In this document: one piece after another, positions 16,511-24,550 of the stretch | Layout: the number at the start of each line of letters is the position of its first letter | Numbering within the stretch: the first letter of the stretch is position 1 | Assembly (NCBI RefSeq): GCF_024449025.1 | Contig: NZ_JAHLKM010000008.1 | Coordinates: 51,266 to 94,870 of the forward strand | Length of the DNA stretch: 43,605 nucleotides | Source of the DNA: Natronomonas aquatica | GTDB lineage: Archaea; Halobacteriota; Halobacteria; Halobacteriales; Haloarculaceae | Direction: 5' to 3' | The notes under the pieces: generated by a model | Databases searched by the model: none | Told to the model about the DNA's origin: nothing | The model's input: only the letters and a program-made list of their open reading frames with translations | Program-made: the position numbers and the translations under genes

Positions 16511-16645
16511 ATGGGCCAGACAGAAATGGAATGTTACCCGACTGTCCGTGACCGGGGACAGGTCACGATTCCCGAAGATGTGCGCGAACCGCTCGGTATT
16601 GAACCGGGCGACCGAATCAAACTCACTGTCGAACGACTGGACTAA
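16511..16645 (+). CDS. AbrB/MazE/SpoVT-like mini DNA-binding protein of the TnpB element
   Basis: A 44-residue protein, too short for common ORF cut-offs. Its core DRGQVTIPEDVREPLGIEPGD is the swapped-hairpin AbrB/MazE motif (G-Q-[VI]-T-[IL]-P ... LG[IL]-x-x-GD). Such mini AbrB genes accompany tnpB in many haloarchaeal elements as I recall them. Start ATG 16511; the gene ends 5 bases before the original tnpB ATG (16651). A role as repressor of the element, or as an antitoxin-like partner of TnpB, is inferred from fold and position only. Confidence 0.75.
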   Translation: MGQTEMECYPTVRDRGQVTIPEDVREPLGIEPGDRIKLTVERLD

Positions 16646-16672
16646 CTCAGATGGATGTAACGCTTCGCTGTC

Positions 16673-17941
16673 GTGCATATCCCGACGAGGAAACTGCCAG
16701 CGAAGTCGTTCGAAACGGCTTCGCCGTTTCGTGATGACGAAAGAGCTTCGCTCTTTCGAACCACGTGGCGTCACATCGAAATCCATCGGCAGATACGGAA
16801 CCACGCCATCCGCGACTACTACTCCTACGACTACGGAAACCGGCCAAGCGCCTACGACCAGCACCGCAAACTCACCGACTGGAAACAGCAGTGGCCGCTC
16901 TTTTCGGAAGTCTCGGCACACGCCGCTCAACAGACCGTTTCGGAGATACACAAGAACGTCGAGACGCAGAAGGGGCGGCGGGAGAACGGCCACAAGACAG
17001 GGCGATTGAAGTGGCAGGGAAGCGGCGAACGTCGGTCAGTCGCGTATCAGTCTGAAGGCTTCGACGTGAATCACACCACGGGTCAAGACGGATACGCAAC
17101 ACTTCGACTCTCAAAAATCGGCTACATCCCGATTCGAGCGCACCGGGAGCTTCCCGCGACCGAGAACATCAAGCGCGTCGTGTTGAAGAAGGAGCGAACC
17201 GGCGACTGGTTCGTGTGTCTCGTCACGGAACGCCCGGACGAGGACCTTCCGGAAAAACCCAGTCCAGATACGCTCGACTCTGCCGACTGCGTGGGCGTGG
17301 ACCTCGGGATTCTCTCGTACATCCACACCAGCGACGATACGGCGGTGGATATGCTCGACCTGTCCGACGAGTATGACCGCTACGGGCGCGAACAACGGAA
17401 ACTCGATCGGAAAGAACACGGGTCGACCAACTGGGAGAAACAACGGCAGAAGGTCGCCACGGCGAAGCGGCAAATCAAGCGGGAAGTGCTGGACTACCAG
17501 CACAAACTCACGACGTGGCTGGTTCGGGAGTACGACTTGGTGGCAGTCGAGGATTTGGACGTGAAGCCGATGCTGGAAACCAGCCAGAACGCCAAGAACA
17601 AACAGGACGCCGCATGGTCGCGGTTTCTGGACCTCTTGGAGTACAAAGCCGACCTGCATGGCACTCAGGTCGTTCGAGTCGAACCAGCAGGAACGACCAA
17701 AGAGTGTTCGGAGTGCGGTGTGGAAACGTCGAAACCACTCTGGATTCGAGAACATTCCTGTCCAGCGTGCGGTCATACTGAGGACAGGGACCTGAACGCG
17801 GCGAAGAACATCCTTTCTCGTGGTCGCTCACAGCTAGGGGCGGGACGCTCCGAATCAACGCCTGTGCAGACTGCGCTCCCTACGGGAACCCTCTCGGTTC
17901 CTGCAAAGCGCGTCGTAGAAGCAGGAAGCCCCGAGGCTTGA
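16673..17941 (+). CDS. tnpB: TnpB RNA-guided nuclease (IS1341-type), N-terminus rewritten by an insert
   Basis: The RuvC triad is intact: D210 (CVGVDLGILSY), E293 (LVAVEDLDVK) and D373 (DRDLNAAKN). The zinc ribbon CSEC ... CPAC is also intact. The expected start is ATG 16651 (MDVTLRCRAYPDEETASEV), but that frame stops at 16732-16734 after 27 codons because 58 bases with two hairpins separate EV from WRHIEIHRQIRNHAIR. Reading from GTG 16673 in the next frame passes through the insert and yields 422 residues whose first 31 are novel. Whether this product is made or active is unknown. The 3' end overlaps the right-end hairpin, where TnpB elements make their guide (omega/reRNA). Confidence 0.75.
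   Translation: MHIPTRKLPAKSFETASPFRDDERASLFRTTWRHIEIHRQIRNHAIRDYYSYDYGNRPSAYDQHRKLTDWKQQWPLFSEVSAHAAQQTVSEIHKNVETQKGRRENGHKTGRLKWQGSGERRSVAYQSEGFDVNHTTGQDGYATLRLSKIGYIPIRAHRELPATENIKRVVLKKERTGDWFVCLVTERPDEDLPEKPSPDTLDSADCVGVDLGILSYIHTSDDTAVDMLDLSDEYDRYGREQRKLDRKEHGSTNWEKQRQKVATAKRQIKREVLDYQHKLTTWLVREYDLVAVEDLDVKPMLETSQNAKNKQDAAWSRFLDLLEYKADLHGTQVVRVEPAGTTKECSECGVETSKPLWIREHSCPACGHTEDRDLNAAKNILSRGRSQLGAGRSESTPVQTALPTGTLSVPAKRVVEAGSPEA
16711..16758 (+). repeat. Pair of homologous perfect hairpins inserted in tnpB
   Basis: Two 21-base perfect hairpins lie side by side: CGAAACGGC-TTC-GCCGTTTCG (16711-16731) and CGAAAGAGC-TTC-GCTCTTTCG (16738-16758), separated by TGATGA. Both have 9-bp stems and a TTC loop. 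They differ at two stem positions, and both changes are compensated on the other arm, so they look like diverged copies kept as hairpins. The pair is the core of the 58-base segment that shifts the tnpB frame. Confidence 0.8.
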
Positions 17942-17949
17942 CCTCGGGG
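17929..17949 (+). repeat. Right-end subterminal hairpin of the first TnpB element
   Basis: CCCCGAGG - CTTGA - CCTCGGGG, a perfect 8-bp stem overlapping the last codons of tnpB, 9 bases before the element end (GGTTCAC). Confidence 0.75.
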
Positions 17950-18671
17950 TGGGTTCACAACTGGCGGCTCGACAAGCGCGTCGACGGCGAGTGGTTCCAC
18001 ATCGCGCCACAGGAGTATCCGGAGCCGCTGATGGCGATCGATCCTGGCGGAACGCACACCTGGCGGCTGGCCGTCGCCGATGACGCGGTCGATGCGAGCG
18101 AGCCGGTCGACCGAAGCGGCGAGACCGGGACCGAGGACCTCTCGCTGGAGGCGCTGGGCGGGGGACAGTACGCTTTCCGCGCCCGGGGCTGGTTCGAGGG
18201 CGGCTACGACGACGGAACGTACGCCTTCGGCGCGACGTTCGACGTCGACGCGCCCGCGCTGTCGATCACGCCGACGAACGCGATTGTCGGGACGCGCCGG
18301 GAGGGCGATACCCTCCTCGCCGAATCCGACCGGGGCGATCCCGAGACGGGCCAACTCGCCGCGTACGAACTCCGTCGGATCGGAGACGCCGGCTCGGACG
18401 GGGATCTCCCGACCGATGGGGAAATGACGCGGCTGATCGCCGAACAGGTCCTCCGGAACGACCAACTCCGGGACGCCGTCGCGCTGGCGATCGAGTTCGA
18501 CGCCGAAACCGTCCGGATCGAGGAGTACACCGGTATCAATCCCGTGTTCGGGTCCCCCGACGGCTACTACGAGGTCGGCGGGACCGTCTACGAAGTGACG
18601 ACCGAAGCGATCGAAGAGGCCACGATCGAGTTGTCGTCACCCTGATTACCCCGCCCGCCGTTTCTTTAGCC

Positions 18672-21600
18672 ATGTCGAAACACGGTGTGCCGACCACTGG
18701 AGGGGATCCGGCGGCAGACGCCAGGGCCGGATACGACTATCGGAACGACGCGGTCGAGCGACCCGACCTGCTATCGGGCCTCGAGGCGGTCGTCGACGGC
18801 GACGTTCGGTTCGACTCGTACTCGCGGTCGATGTACGCGACCGACGCCAGCATCTACGAGATGACGCCGATCGGCGTCGTCTTCCCGGAATCGACCGACG
18901 ACGTCGCCGCGACGATCTCTTTTTGCGCCGAACGCGGCGTTCCGGTCCTCCCCCGGGGCGGCGGTACCAGCCTCGCCGGACAGACGGTCAACGAGGCGGT
19001 CGTCCTCGATTTCACCCGACACATGGACGACCTCGTGGGGGTCGACCCCGACGCCGGAACGGCGACGGCCCAGCCCGGGATCTATCTCGGCACGCTCAAC
19101 GAGACGGTCAAACCCCACGGCCTGAAGTTCGCGCCCGATCCGGCCTGGGGGGACAAAAGCGCCCTCGGCGGCGCGATCGGCAACAACTCGACGGGCGCCC
19201 ACTCGCTGCAGTACGGCAAGACCGACGCCTACGTCGAATCGGTCGAGGCGGTTCTGGCCGACGGGACCGTGACGACCTTCGGGGAAGTCCCACTGGAGGA
19301 GCTGCCGGAACTGGCCGAGGGCGAGGGTCTCGAGGCGGCGATCTACGCCGAGATCGCCCGGGTCATCGACGAGGAGGGCGATCTGATCGAGGACCGGTAC
19401 CCCGATCTGAAACGGAACGTCTCGGGGTATAACCTCGATTGGCTCTTAGAGGACGTACGCGGGGCCGAACGGGGCATCGGCGAACCCGACGCCGAGGGCG
19501 GGACGGTAAACGTCGCGAAGTTGCTTTGCGGCAGCGAGGGGACGCTGGCCGTCGTCACCGAGGCGACGGTGTCGCTGGAGCCGATCCCCGAGACGAAGGG
19601 CATGACGCTTTTGGCCTACGAATCCCTCGACGCCGCGATGCGCGATGTCGCCCCGATCGTCGAGCACGGCCCGGCCGCGACGGAAGTGATGGACGACGTC
19701 CTCCTCGATCTGGCCCGTGACACCCCGGAGTTCGAACCCGTCACCGAGATACTTCCCGAGGGGACGGGAGCGGTGCTCATCGTGGAGTTCTACGCCGACA
19801 GCAACGCCGAGGCCAAAGAGAGTGTCGCCACGCTGCTCGACGACCGGCTGCCCGAGTACGATCCGGAGGCCGACCCCGACGGGACGGTCCCCGAGGCGAA
19901 CGCCGACGTCGGAACCTACGCCTTCGACGCCATCGAGGCCTACGACGAGGAGAGCCGGAAGAAGATCTGGAAGCTCCGCAAGTCCGGGCTCCCGATCCTG
20001 CTCAGCCGGACGACCGACGAGAAACACGGCTCGTTCATCGAGGACACCGCGATCCCGCCGGCAAACCTCCCGGAGTTCGTCGCCGATTTCAAGGAGATCC
20101 TCGAGTCTCACGACACCTACGCCAGTTTCTACGCCCACGCCGGGCCGGGAGTGTTACACATCCGGCCGCTCATCAACACCAAGTCCGTCGAGGGTGTCGA
20201 GACGATGGAGTCGATCGCGGACGCGGTGACCGATCTCGTCGTGAAATACGACGGCTCGGTGTCGGGCGAGCACGGCGATGGCCGTGCCCGCACCCAGTGG
20301 AACCACAAACTCTACGGCGACGAACTCTGGGAGACGTTCAAGCAACTCAAAACGGCGTTCGATCCCGACTGGCTTTTGAACCCCGGACAGGTCGTCTTCC
20401 GGGCGGAGAACCCAACCGACATGACCGAGAACCTCCGGTTCGATCCCGAATACCGGTTCGAAGCCGGCTTCGAGTCCACACTCGAGTGGGACAACGAAAA
20501 CGGGATGCAGGGGATGGTCGAACTCTGTCACGGCTGTGGGGGCTGTCGGGGGCCACAGGAGACGACTGGCGGCGTGATGTGTCCGACCTACCGGGCGAGC
20601 GAGGAGGAGATCACGAGCACCCGCGGCCGGGCCAACGCCCTCCGGGAGGCGATGAGCGGTCAACTGGACCCCGAGGAGGCGCTCACGACCGAGTTCAGAG
20701 AGGAGGTGCTCGACCTCTGTATCGGCTGTAAGGGCTGTAAGATCGATTGTCCGAGCGGCGTCGACATGGCGAAACTGAAAGCCGAGGTGACCCACGAACA
20801 CCACGAGCGCGAGGGGGCGCCGTTTCGCGATCGGCTCTTTGCGAACTTCGAGTTCCTCGCCCGCCTCGGGAGCGCGACTGCGCCGCTTTCGAACGTCGCC
20901 TCGGAACTGCCGGGCGCGCGGTGGCTGCTCGAACGGACGCTCGGGATCGACGCCGAGCGGCCGCTCCCGCGGTTCCACCGGACGACGTTCGCCGAGTGGT
21001 TCGAGGATCGCGGCGGGGCGGTCGCCTCGACAGAGCGGGCGAGTTCGGCCACCGACGAGGGGCCGCTCCGGCGAGCGGTGCTGTATCCCGACACGATCAC
21101 GAACTACACCAACCGGGACGCGGCGAAGGCCGCCGTCGAGGTGCTTGAGGCGGCGGGTGTCGCGGTGACGGTCCCCGACGGGATCGGCGACACCGGCCGC
21201 CCGGCCTTCTCGAAGGGAATGCTCGATACCGCCCGGGAGGCCGCCAGGGAGAACCTCGACGCCCTCGGCCCGCTCGTCGAGGATGGCTACGACGTGGTCG
21301 TGATCGAACCCTCCGACGCCGTCATGTTCCAGTCGGATTACCTCGATCTGTACCCCGATTCGGTCACCGAGCGGGTCGCGGCCAACACCTACGGTGTCTG
21401 TGAGTATCTCGATACCTTCGGACTCGACAGGGGGCTTTCGTTTTCCTCCGACGACGAGCCGTTCGCTTATCACGGTCACTGCCACCAGAAAGCGACGAAG
21501 AAGGACCACCACGCCGTCGGCGTTCTCCGTCGGGCCGGGTACGCGGTCGAGCCGCTGGATTCGGGGTGTTGCGGGATGGCGGGTTCCTTCGGCTACGAGG

Positions 21601-21779
21601 CCGAACACGCCTCGATGAGCGACGCGATCGCGGAGATCCTCTACGGTCAGATCGACGACAGCGACCCCGACCGCGTCGTCGCGCCCGGGGCGTCGTGTCG
21701 GACGCAACTGCACAACCGCGAGGGCGAAAGCGAGGAGCCGCCGACGCCGATCGAACTGCTCGCCGAGGCGCTCGAGTAG
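18672..21779 (+). CDS. FAD-binding and Fe-S (CCG-domain) dehydrogenase, D-lactate / 2-hydroxyacid type
   Basis: A 1035-residue fusion. Residues about 60-280 form the FAD-binding PCMH domain (PRGGGTSLAGQTVNEAVVLDF, GGAIGNNSTGAHSLQYG). About 300-580 is the FAD-oxidase C-terminal domain (YASFYAHAGPGVLHIRP, SGEHGDGRARTQWN). Then come iron-sulfur parts: CHGCGGCRG, CIGCKGCKIDCPSG, and a CCG domain with GHCHQKA and DSGCCGMAGSFGYE. This is the layout of D-2-hydroxyacid dehydrogenases such as D-lactate, D-2-hydroxyglutarate or glycolate enzymes (YdiJ/Dld with GlpC part) that pass electrons to the quinone pool at the membrane face. Substrate not determinable. The frame has the normal haloarchaeal look throughout; start ATG 18672. 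Confidence 0.87.
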   Translation: MSKHGVPTTGGDPAADARAGYDYRNDAVERPDLLSGLEAVVDGDVRFDSYSRSMYATDASIYEMTPIGVVFPESTDDVAATISFCAERGVPVLPRGGGTSLAGQTVNEAVVLDFTRHMDDLVGVDPDAGTATAQPGIYLGTLNETVKPHGLKFAPDPAWGDKSALGGAIGNNSTGAHSLQYGKTDAYVESVEAVLADGTVTTFGEVPLEELPELAEGEGLEAAIYAEIARVIDEEGDLIEDRYPDLKRNVSGYNLDWLLEDVRGAERGIGEPDAEGGTVNVAKLLCGSEGTLAVVTEATVSLEPIPETKGMTLLAYESLDAAMRDVAPIVEHGPAATEVMDDVLLDLARDTPEFEPVTEILPEGTGAVLIVEFYADSNAEAKESVATLLDDRLPEYDPEADPDGTVPEANADVGTYAFDAIEAYDEESRKKIWKLRKSGLPILLSRTTDEKHGSFIEDTAIPPANLPEFVADFKEILESHDTYASFYAHAGPGVLHIRPLINTKSVEGVETMESIADAVTDLVVKYDGSVSGEHGDGRARTQWNHKLYGDELWETFKQLKTAFDPDWLLNPGQVVFRAENPTDMTENLRFDPEYRFEAGFESTLEWDNENGMQGMVELCHGCGGCRGPQETTGGVMCPTYRASEEEITSTRGRANALREAMSGQLDPEEALTTEFREEVLDLCIGCKGCKIDCPSGVDMAKLKAEVTHEHHEREGAPFRDRLFANFEFLARLGSATAPLSNVASELPGARWLLERTLGIDAERPLPRFHRTTFAEWFEDRGGAVASTERASSATDEGPLRRAVLYPDTITNYTNRDAAKAAVEVLEAAGVAVTVPDGIGDTGRPAFSKGMLDTAREAARENLDALGPLVEDGYDVVVIEPSDAVMFQSDYLDLYPDSVTERVAANTYGVCEYLDTFGLDRGLSFSSDDEPFAYHGHCHQKATKKDHHAVGVLRRAGYAVEPLDSGCCGMAGSFGYEAEHASMSDAIAEILYGQIDDSDPDRVVAPGASCRTQLHNREGESEEPPTPIELLAEALE

Positions 21780-21831
21780 ATCGCGCCGGCGAGCCACACG
21801 TTTCAAATCCCTCCCGCTCACAGAGGCCGGT

Positions 21832-23337
21832 ATGTCAGCCTCGGAACTCGCGGCCGAAATCAAGGAGGCACTCGACGTCGACCCCGATGCGTTCGAAGCC
21901 AAGGTCGACGCCGAGGCCGAGGCGCTGTGCGAGGCGGTCGCCGACGGGATCTTCGATAACCCGCAGGCGATCGTCGGCCTCGAGTACGAGTTCTATGCCG
22001 TCGACGCCGAGACGGACGCTCTCATGCGGGTGCCGCGCCGACTGTTGGAGTACATCGGCTTCGAGAAGGAACTCGGGCTCCACAACGCCGAACTCTCGAC
22101 GACGCCCCAGCCGCTGTCCCGGTACGGCCTCCGCGCACAGGAGGCGGAGGTACAGGCGAAACTCGATGCGGCCAGGACCGAGGTCAACCGGGAGGGGATG
22201 GCGCTTGTCAGCGACGGCCTCTGGACGGTCCCGCCGATCGGCGAGACGGCCTCCGAGTATCTCACCGACAGCATCGAGGAGGAGGGGGTCCGGATGGCGA
22301 CCAACATGTCGCGGGCGGTTCGGTATCACGCGATGGCCAACACCGACTACGCCGCCGAACTCCAACTCGAGGCGCCACACGTCTCGCTTTCGGCCGATAC
22401 CGTGATGCCGGAGAGTCTCATCACTTCGATCCAGCCACACTATCAGGTCGCCCACGCCGGCGACCTGCCGGAGAACTTCCGGTATGCGCTCCGGATCGCC
22501 GGGCCACTCCTGGCCGTCGCGGTCAACTCCCCCTTTTTCCCGCCGGATCTGTACGACGAGGACGGCGAGACGGTCCTCGAAGAGTGCTGGATGGAAAACC
22601 GGGTCCCCGTCTTCGAGTCGGTGCTGAATCCAACCGACGCCGAGAAGGTGACGTTCCCCGAGGACATCGACAGCGTCGAGGAGGCGATCGACCGGATCGC
22701 CGAGGACGCGACGGTCGTGCCGGCCGATCTGGATCCGAAGGGCCGCTTCGACGACGAGTTCGCCCACTTCAGACACACACACGGGAGCTTCTGGCGGTGG
22801 GTCCGCCCCGTCTTCGACGGATCGACACGCAAGAGCGCGAACGCCCGCATCGAGTTCCGGCCGCTGCCCGGCCAGCCGACCGTCCGGGGCACCGTCGCGC
22901 TTTTGGCCGTCTTCGCCGGCCTGCTCGAGAGTCTCCCCCGCCGCGAACACCCCGTCTTCGATCAGCCCTGGGAGCGTGCCGAGGCGAACTTCTATCGGGC
23001 CGTCCGCGACGGGCTCGAGGCCGATCTGACGTGGGTGACCGCCGACGGGACCGAAACGACCGACACCGAGGAGATCTACGCCGAACTGTTCGAACTCGCC
23101 CGCGACGGCCTCGAGTTGCGGGGACTCGACGCCGCCGAGGCCAACCGCTACATCCAGCCGCTCAGAGAGCGTGTCGACCGGCGGATGACGCCGGCGCGCT
23201 GGAAACACGACCGCGTGAAAGCGCGGATGGAGGACGGCGAGCCGTTCGGACAGGCGATCTGGGGGATGCAGGCCGACTACATCGACGCCCAGTCGGGGAC
23301 GCTCATCGAGGGGAGTTTCCCCGAGTGGCTCGATTGA
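21832..23337 (+). CDS. Glutamate-cysteine ligase-like (GCS2-type) protein
   Basis: A 501-residue cytoplasmic protein. The mark QAIVGLEYEFYAVDAETDAL (about residue 43) matches the nucleotide/metal-binding start of the GCS2 carboxylate-amine ligase family. HVSLSAD (about 184) and ARIEFRPLPGQPTVRGTVA (about 342) carry further family residues. Haloarchaea use gamma-glutamylcysteine as their main low-molecular-weight thiol, made by a GCS2 relative; this protein is longer than that enzyme as I recall it, so it may be a paralogue with another amine or acid substrate. It follows the FAD/Fe-S dehydrogenase by 52 bases on the same strand and converges on tfb. Confidence 0.7.
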   Translation: MSASELAAEIKEALDVDPDAFEAKVDAEAEALCEAVADGIFDNPQAIVGLEYEFYAVDAETDALMRVPRRLLEYIGFEKELGLHNAELSTTPQPLSRYGLRAQEAEVQAKLDAARTEVNREGMALVSDGLWTVPPIGETASEYLTDSIEEEGVRMATNMSRAVRYHAMANTDYAAELQLEAPHVSLSADTVMPESLITSIQPHYQVAHAGDLPENFRYALRIAGPLLAVAVNSPFFPPDLYDEDGETVLEECWMENRVPVFESVLNPTDAEKVTFPEDIDSVEEAIDRIAEDATVVPADLDPKGRFDDEFAHFRHTHGSFWRWVRPVFDGSTRKSANARIEFRPLPGQPTVRGTVALLAVFAGLLESLPRREHPVFDQPWERAEANFYRAVRDGLEADLTWVTADGTETTDTEEIYAELFELARDGLELRGLDAAEANRYIQPLRERVDRRMTPARWKHDRVKARMEDGEPFGQAIWGMQADYIDAQSGTLIEGSFPEWLD

Positions 23338-23361
23338 CTCGCCGGGTCGTTTCCGCCCGTC

Positions 23362-24318
23362 TCACTCGATCTCCGCGACCGAGAGCACCTCCCGGTAGCG
23401 GTTCCGGATCGTCACCTTGCTGACGTCGGCCGCCTCCGAGACGTCCGCCTGCGTCAGCCCGTCGTCGCGCAGCCGCCCGGCCGCGTAGAGCGCGCTCGCG
23501 GCGATCCCGACCGGGCTCTTGCCGCTGTGGATGCCCGCCTCGACGACCGTCTCGATGAGGTCGCGAGCGAGCCGTTCGGTCGACTCCGGACAGTCGAGCT
23601 CGGAGGCGAACCGGCCGATGTACTCGCCCGGGTGGGCCGGCGGGATCTCGAGTTCGAGTTCCCGGGCCAGATACCGATGGGCGCGTTCGATCTCGAGGCG
23701 TTCGACCCGACTGACCCGCGTCACCTCGTCGACCGATCGGGAGACGCGCTCCAGCCGGGAGGCGGCGTACAGCGCCGCGCTCGCCATCCCCTCGATCGAT
23801 CGGCCCCGCAGGAGATCCGCCGAAAGCGCCCGCCGGTAGATGGCGCTTGCGGTCTCTCTGACCGGTTCGGGCAGCCCCAGTGCCGACGCCATCCGGTCGA
23901 TCTCTCCGAGGGCGTGTCTGAGGTTTCGATCCTGGGCGTCCTCCGTTCGGCTCCGGCGGTTCCAGGTCCGCAGCCGCCGGAGCTGTCTGCGTTTCCGTCC
24001 TCCGAGGGCGTTGCCGTAGGCGTCGGTCGCGTCGAACCCGATCGTCGTCGAGAGCCCCTTGTCGTGGATGGTGTTCGTCGTCGGGGCGCCGACTCTGGAC
24101 TTCCGGTCGCGTTCGGCGGCGTCGAACGCGCGCCACTCGGGGCCGGCGTCGATCTGCTGGCCGTCGACGACGAGCCCACACTCCGTACAGACGCGCTCCT
24201 CGCGGTCGCCGCCGACGACGTCGCCGTCGCACTCCGGACAGACGTCCCGTGTCGTCCCGTCCGGATCCATCTCCCGTTCGTCCGGCGGACGGTCCGAAAC
24301 CCGCTCCCGGCCGGTCAT
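23362..24318 (-). CDS. tfb: Transcription initiation factor TFB
   Basis: A 318-residue general factor that bridges TBP/TATA and RNA polymerase. It has an N-terminal zinc ribbon (CPEC ... CTECGLVVD, residues about 27-48), the B-finger/linker region with EWRAFDAAERDRKSRVGAP, and two cyclin repeats (about 125-215 and 222-310, including SIEGMASAALYAASR and SPVGIAASALYAAGR). The C-terminal recognition helix VSKVTIRNRYREVL is present. Haloarchaea carry several TFBs for different regulons; which one this is cannot be told. Divergent from the dehydrogenase at 24551 across a repeat-rich AT-rich spacer. Confidence 0.94.
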   Translation of the reverse strand: MTGRERVSDRPPDEREMDPDGTTRDVCPECDGDVVGGDREERVCTECGLVVDGQQIDAGPEWRAFDAAERDRKSRVGAPTTNTIHDKGLSTTIGFDATDAYGNALGGRKRRQLRRLRTWNRRSRTEDAQDRNLRHALGEIDRMASALGLPEPVRETASAIYRRALSADLLRGRSIEGMASAALYAASRLERVSRSVDEVTRVSRVERLEIERAHRYLARELELEIPPAHPGEYIGRFASELDCPESTERLARDLIETVVEAGIHSGKSPVGIAASALYAAGRLRDDGLTQADVSEAADVSKVTIRNRYREVLSVAEIE

Positions 24319-24413
24319 CGACGCTCACCACCGACCGCGACGGATGGTTCCTCGGCGGGGATACTTCGGCTCGTCGATGGGGGAGTTCCGATCGTGTGAT
24401 GCATTAGATATCG

Positions 24414-24527
24414 ATTACGGTTCGGTAATCAGGTAACTGTTAGTAGTTATATAACAATAATTTTTCGGACGGGAGAAACTCTTTACCGTTACCGAAGTCG
24501 CTTTGGCGTACACCGTAACCGATTTAT
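24414..24527. promoter_or_regulatory. Cluster of TTACCG-type half sites between tfb and the ttuC-like gene
   Basis: An AT-rich spacer with a dyad ATTACGGTTCGGTAAT (24414-24429), GGTAAC at 24432, a tandem TTACCGTTACCG (24483-24494), and GTAACCG at 24515-24521. GATTTATG at about 24520-24527 is a plausible TATA for ATG 24551, so the last half site touches it. On the tfb side TATATAAC (about 24449-24456) could serve the minus strand with a longer leader. The repeated motif is best explained as binding sites of one regulator; the regulator is unknown. Confidence 0.5.
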
Positions 24528-24550
24528 GTTTCGACGGTGCCCGATAACTG

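Larger units (their letters stand above)
16371..17958 (+). mobile_element. IS200/IS605-superfamily element, tnpB only (IS1341-like) with AbrB-like gene
   Basis: An insertion of 1588 bases in a lipoprotein gene. It has no inverted terminal repeats but a subterminal hairpin at each end with the same CTTGA loop: left 16390-16410, right 17929-17949. The left hairpin starts 19 bases from the left junction and the right one ends 9 bases before the right junction, spacing typical of Y1-transposase elements. The host base run before the left junction is CTTCTAC and the element ends GGTTCAC. No tnpA (Y1) is present, so it would need a transposase from elsewhere. Cargo is a 44-residue AbrB-like protein and TnpB. 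The boundary could shift by a base or two. Confidence 0.75.
15981..18645 (+). pseudogene. Lipoprotein gene split by an IS200/IS605-type element
   Basis: The 5' part (15981-16370, 130 codons) encodes a signal with lipobox LAGC (Cys18), a Thr/Asp/Asn-rich linker and the start of a beta-rich domain ending RRFATNFY. The 3' part (17959-18645, 229 codons including stop) continues NWRLDKRVDGEWFHIAPQ and ends IELSSP. Joining bases 16370 and 17959 gives one uninterrupted frame of 358 residues with natural-looking sequence across the join, so the intervening 1588 bases are an insertion. The protein would be a surface-anchored beta-sandwich lipoprotein; the middle segment resembles the Ig-like domains common in haloarchaea. 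As it stands the 5' frame runs on into the element and the lipoprotein is truncated. Function unknown. Confidence 0.8.
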
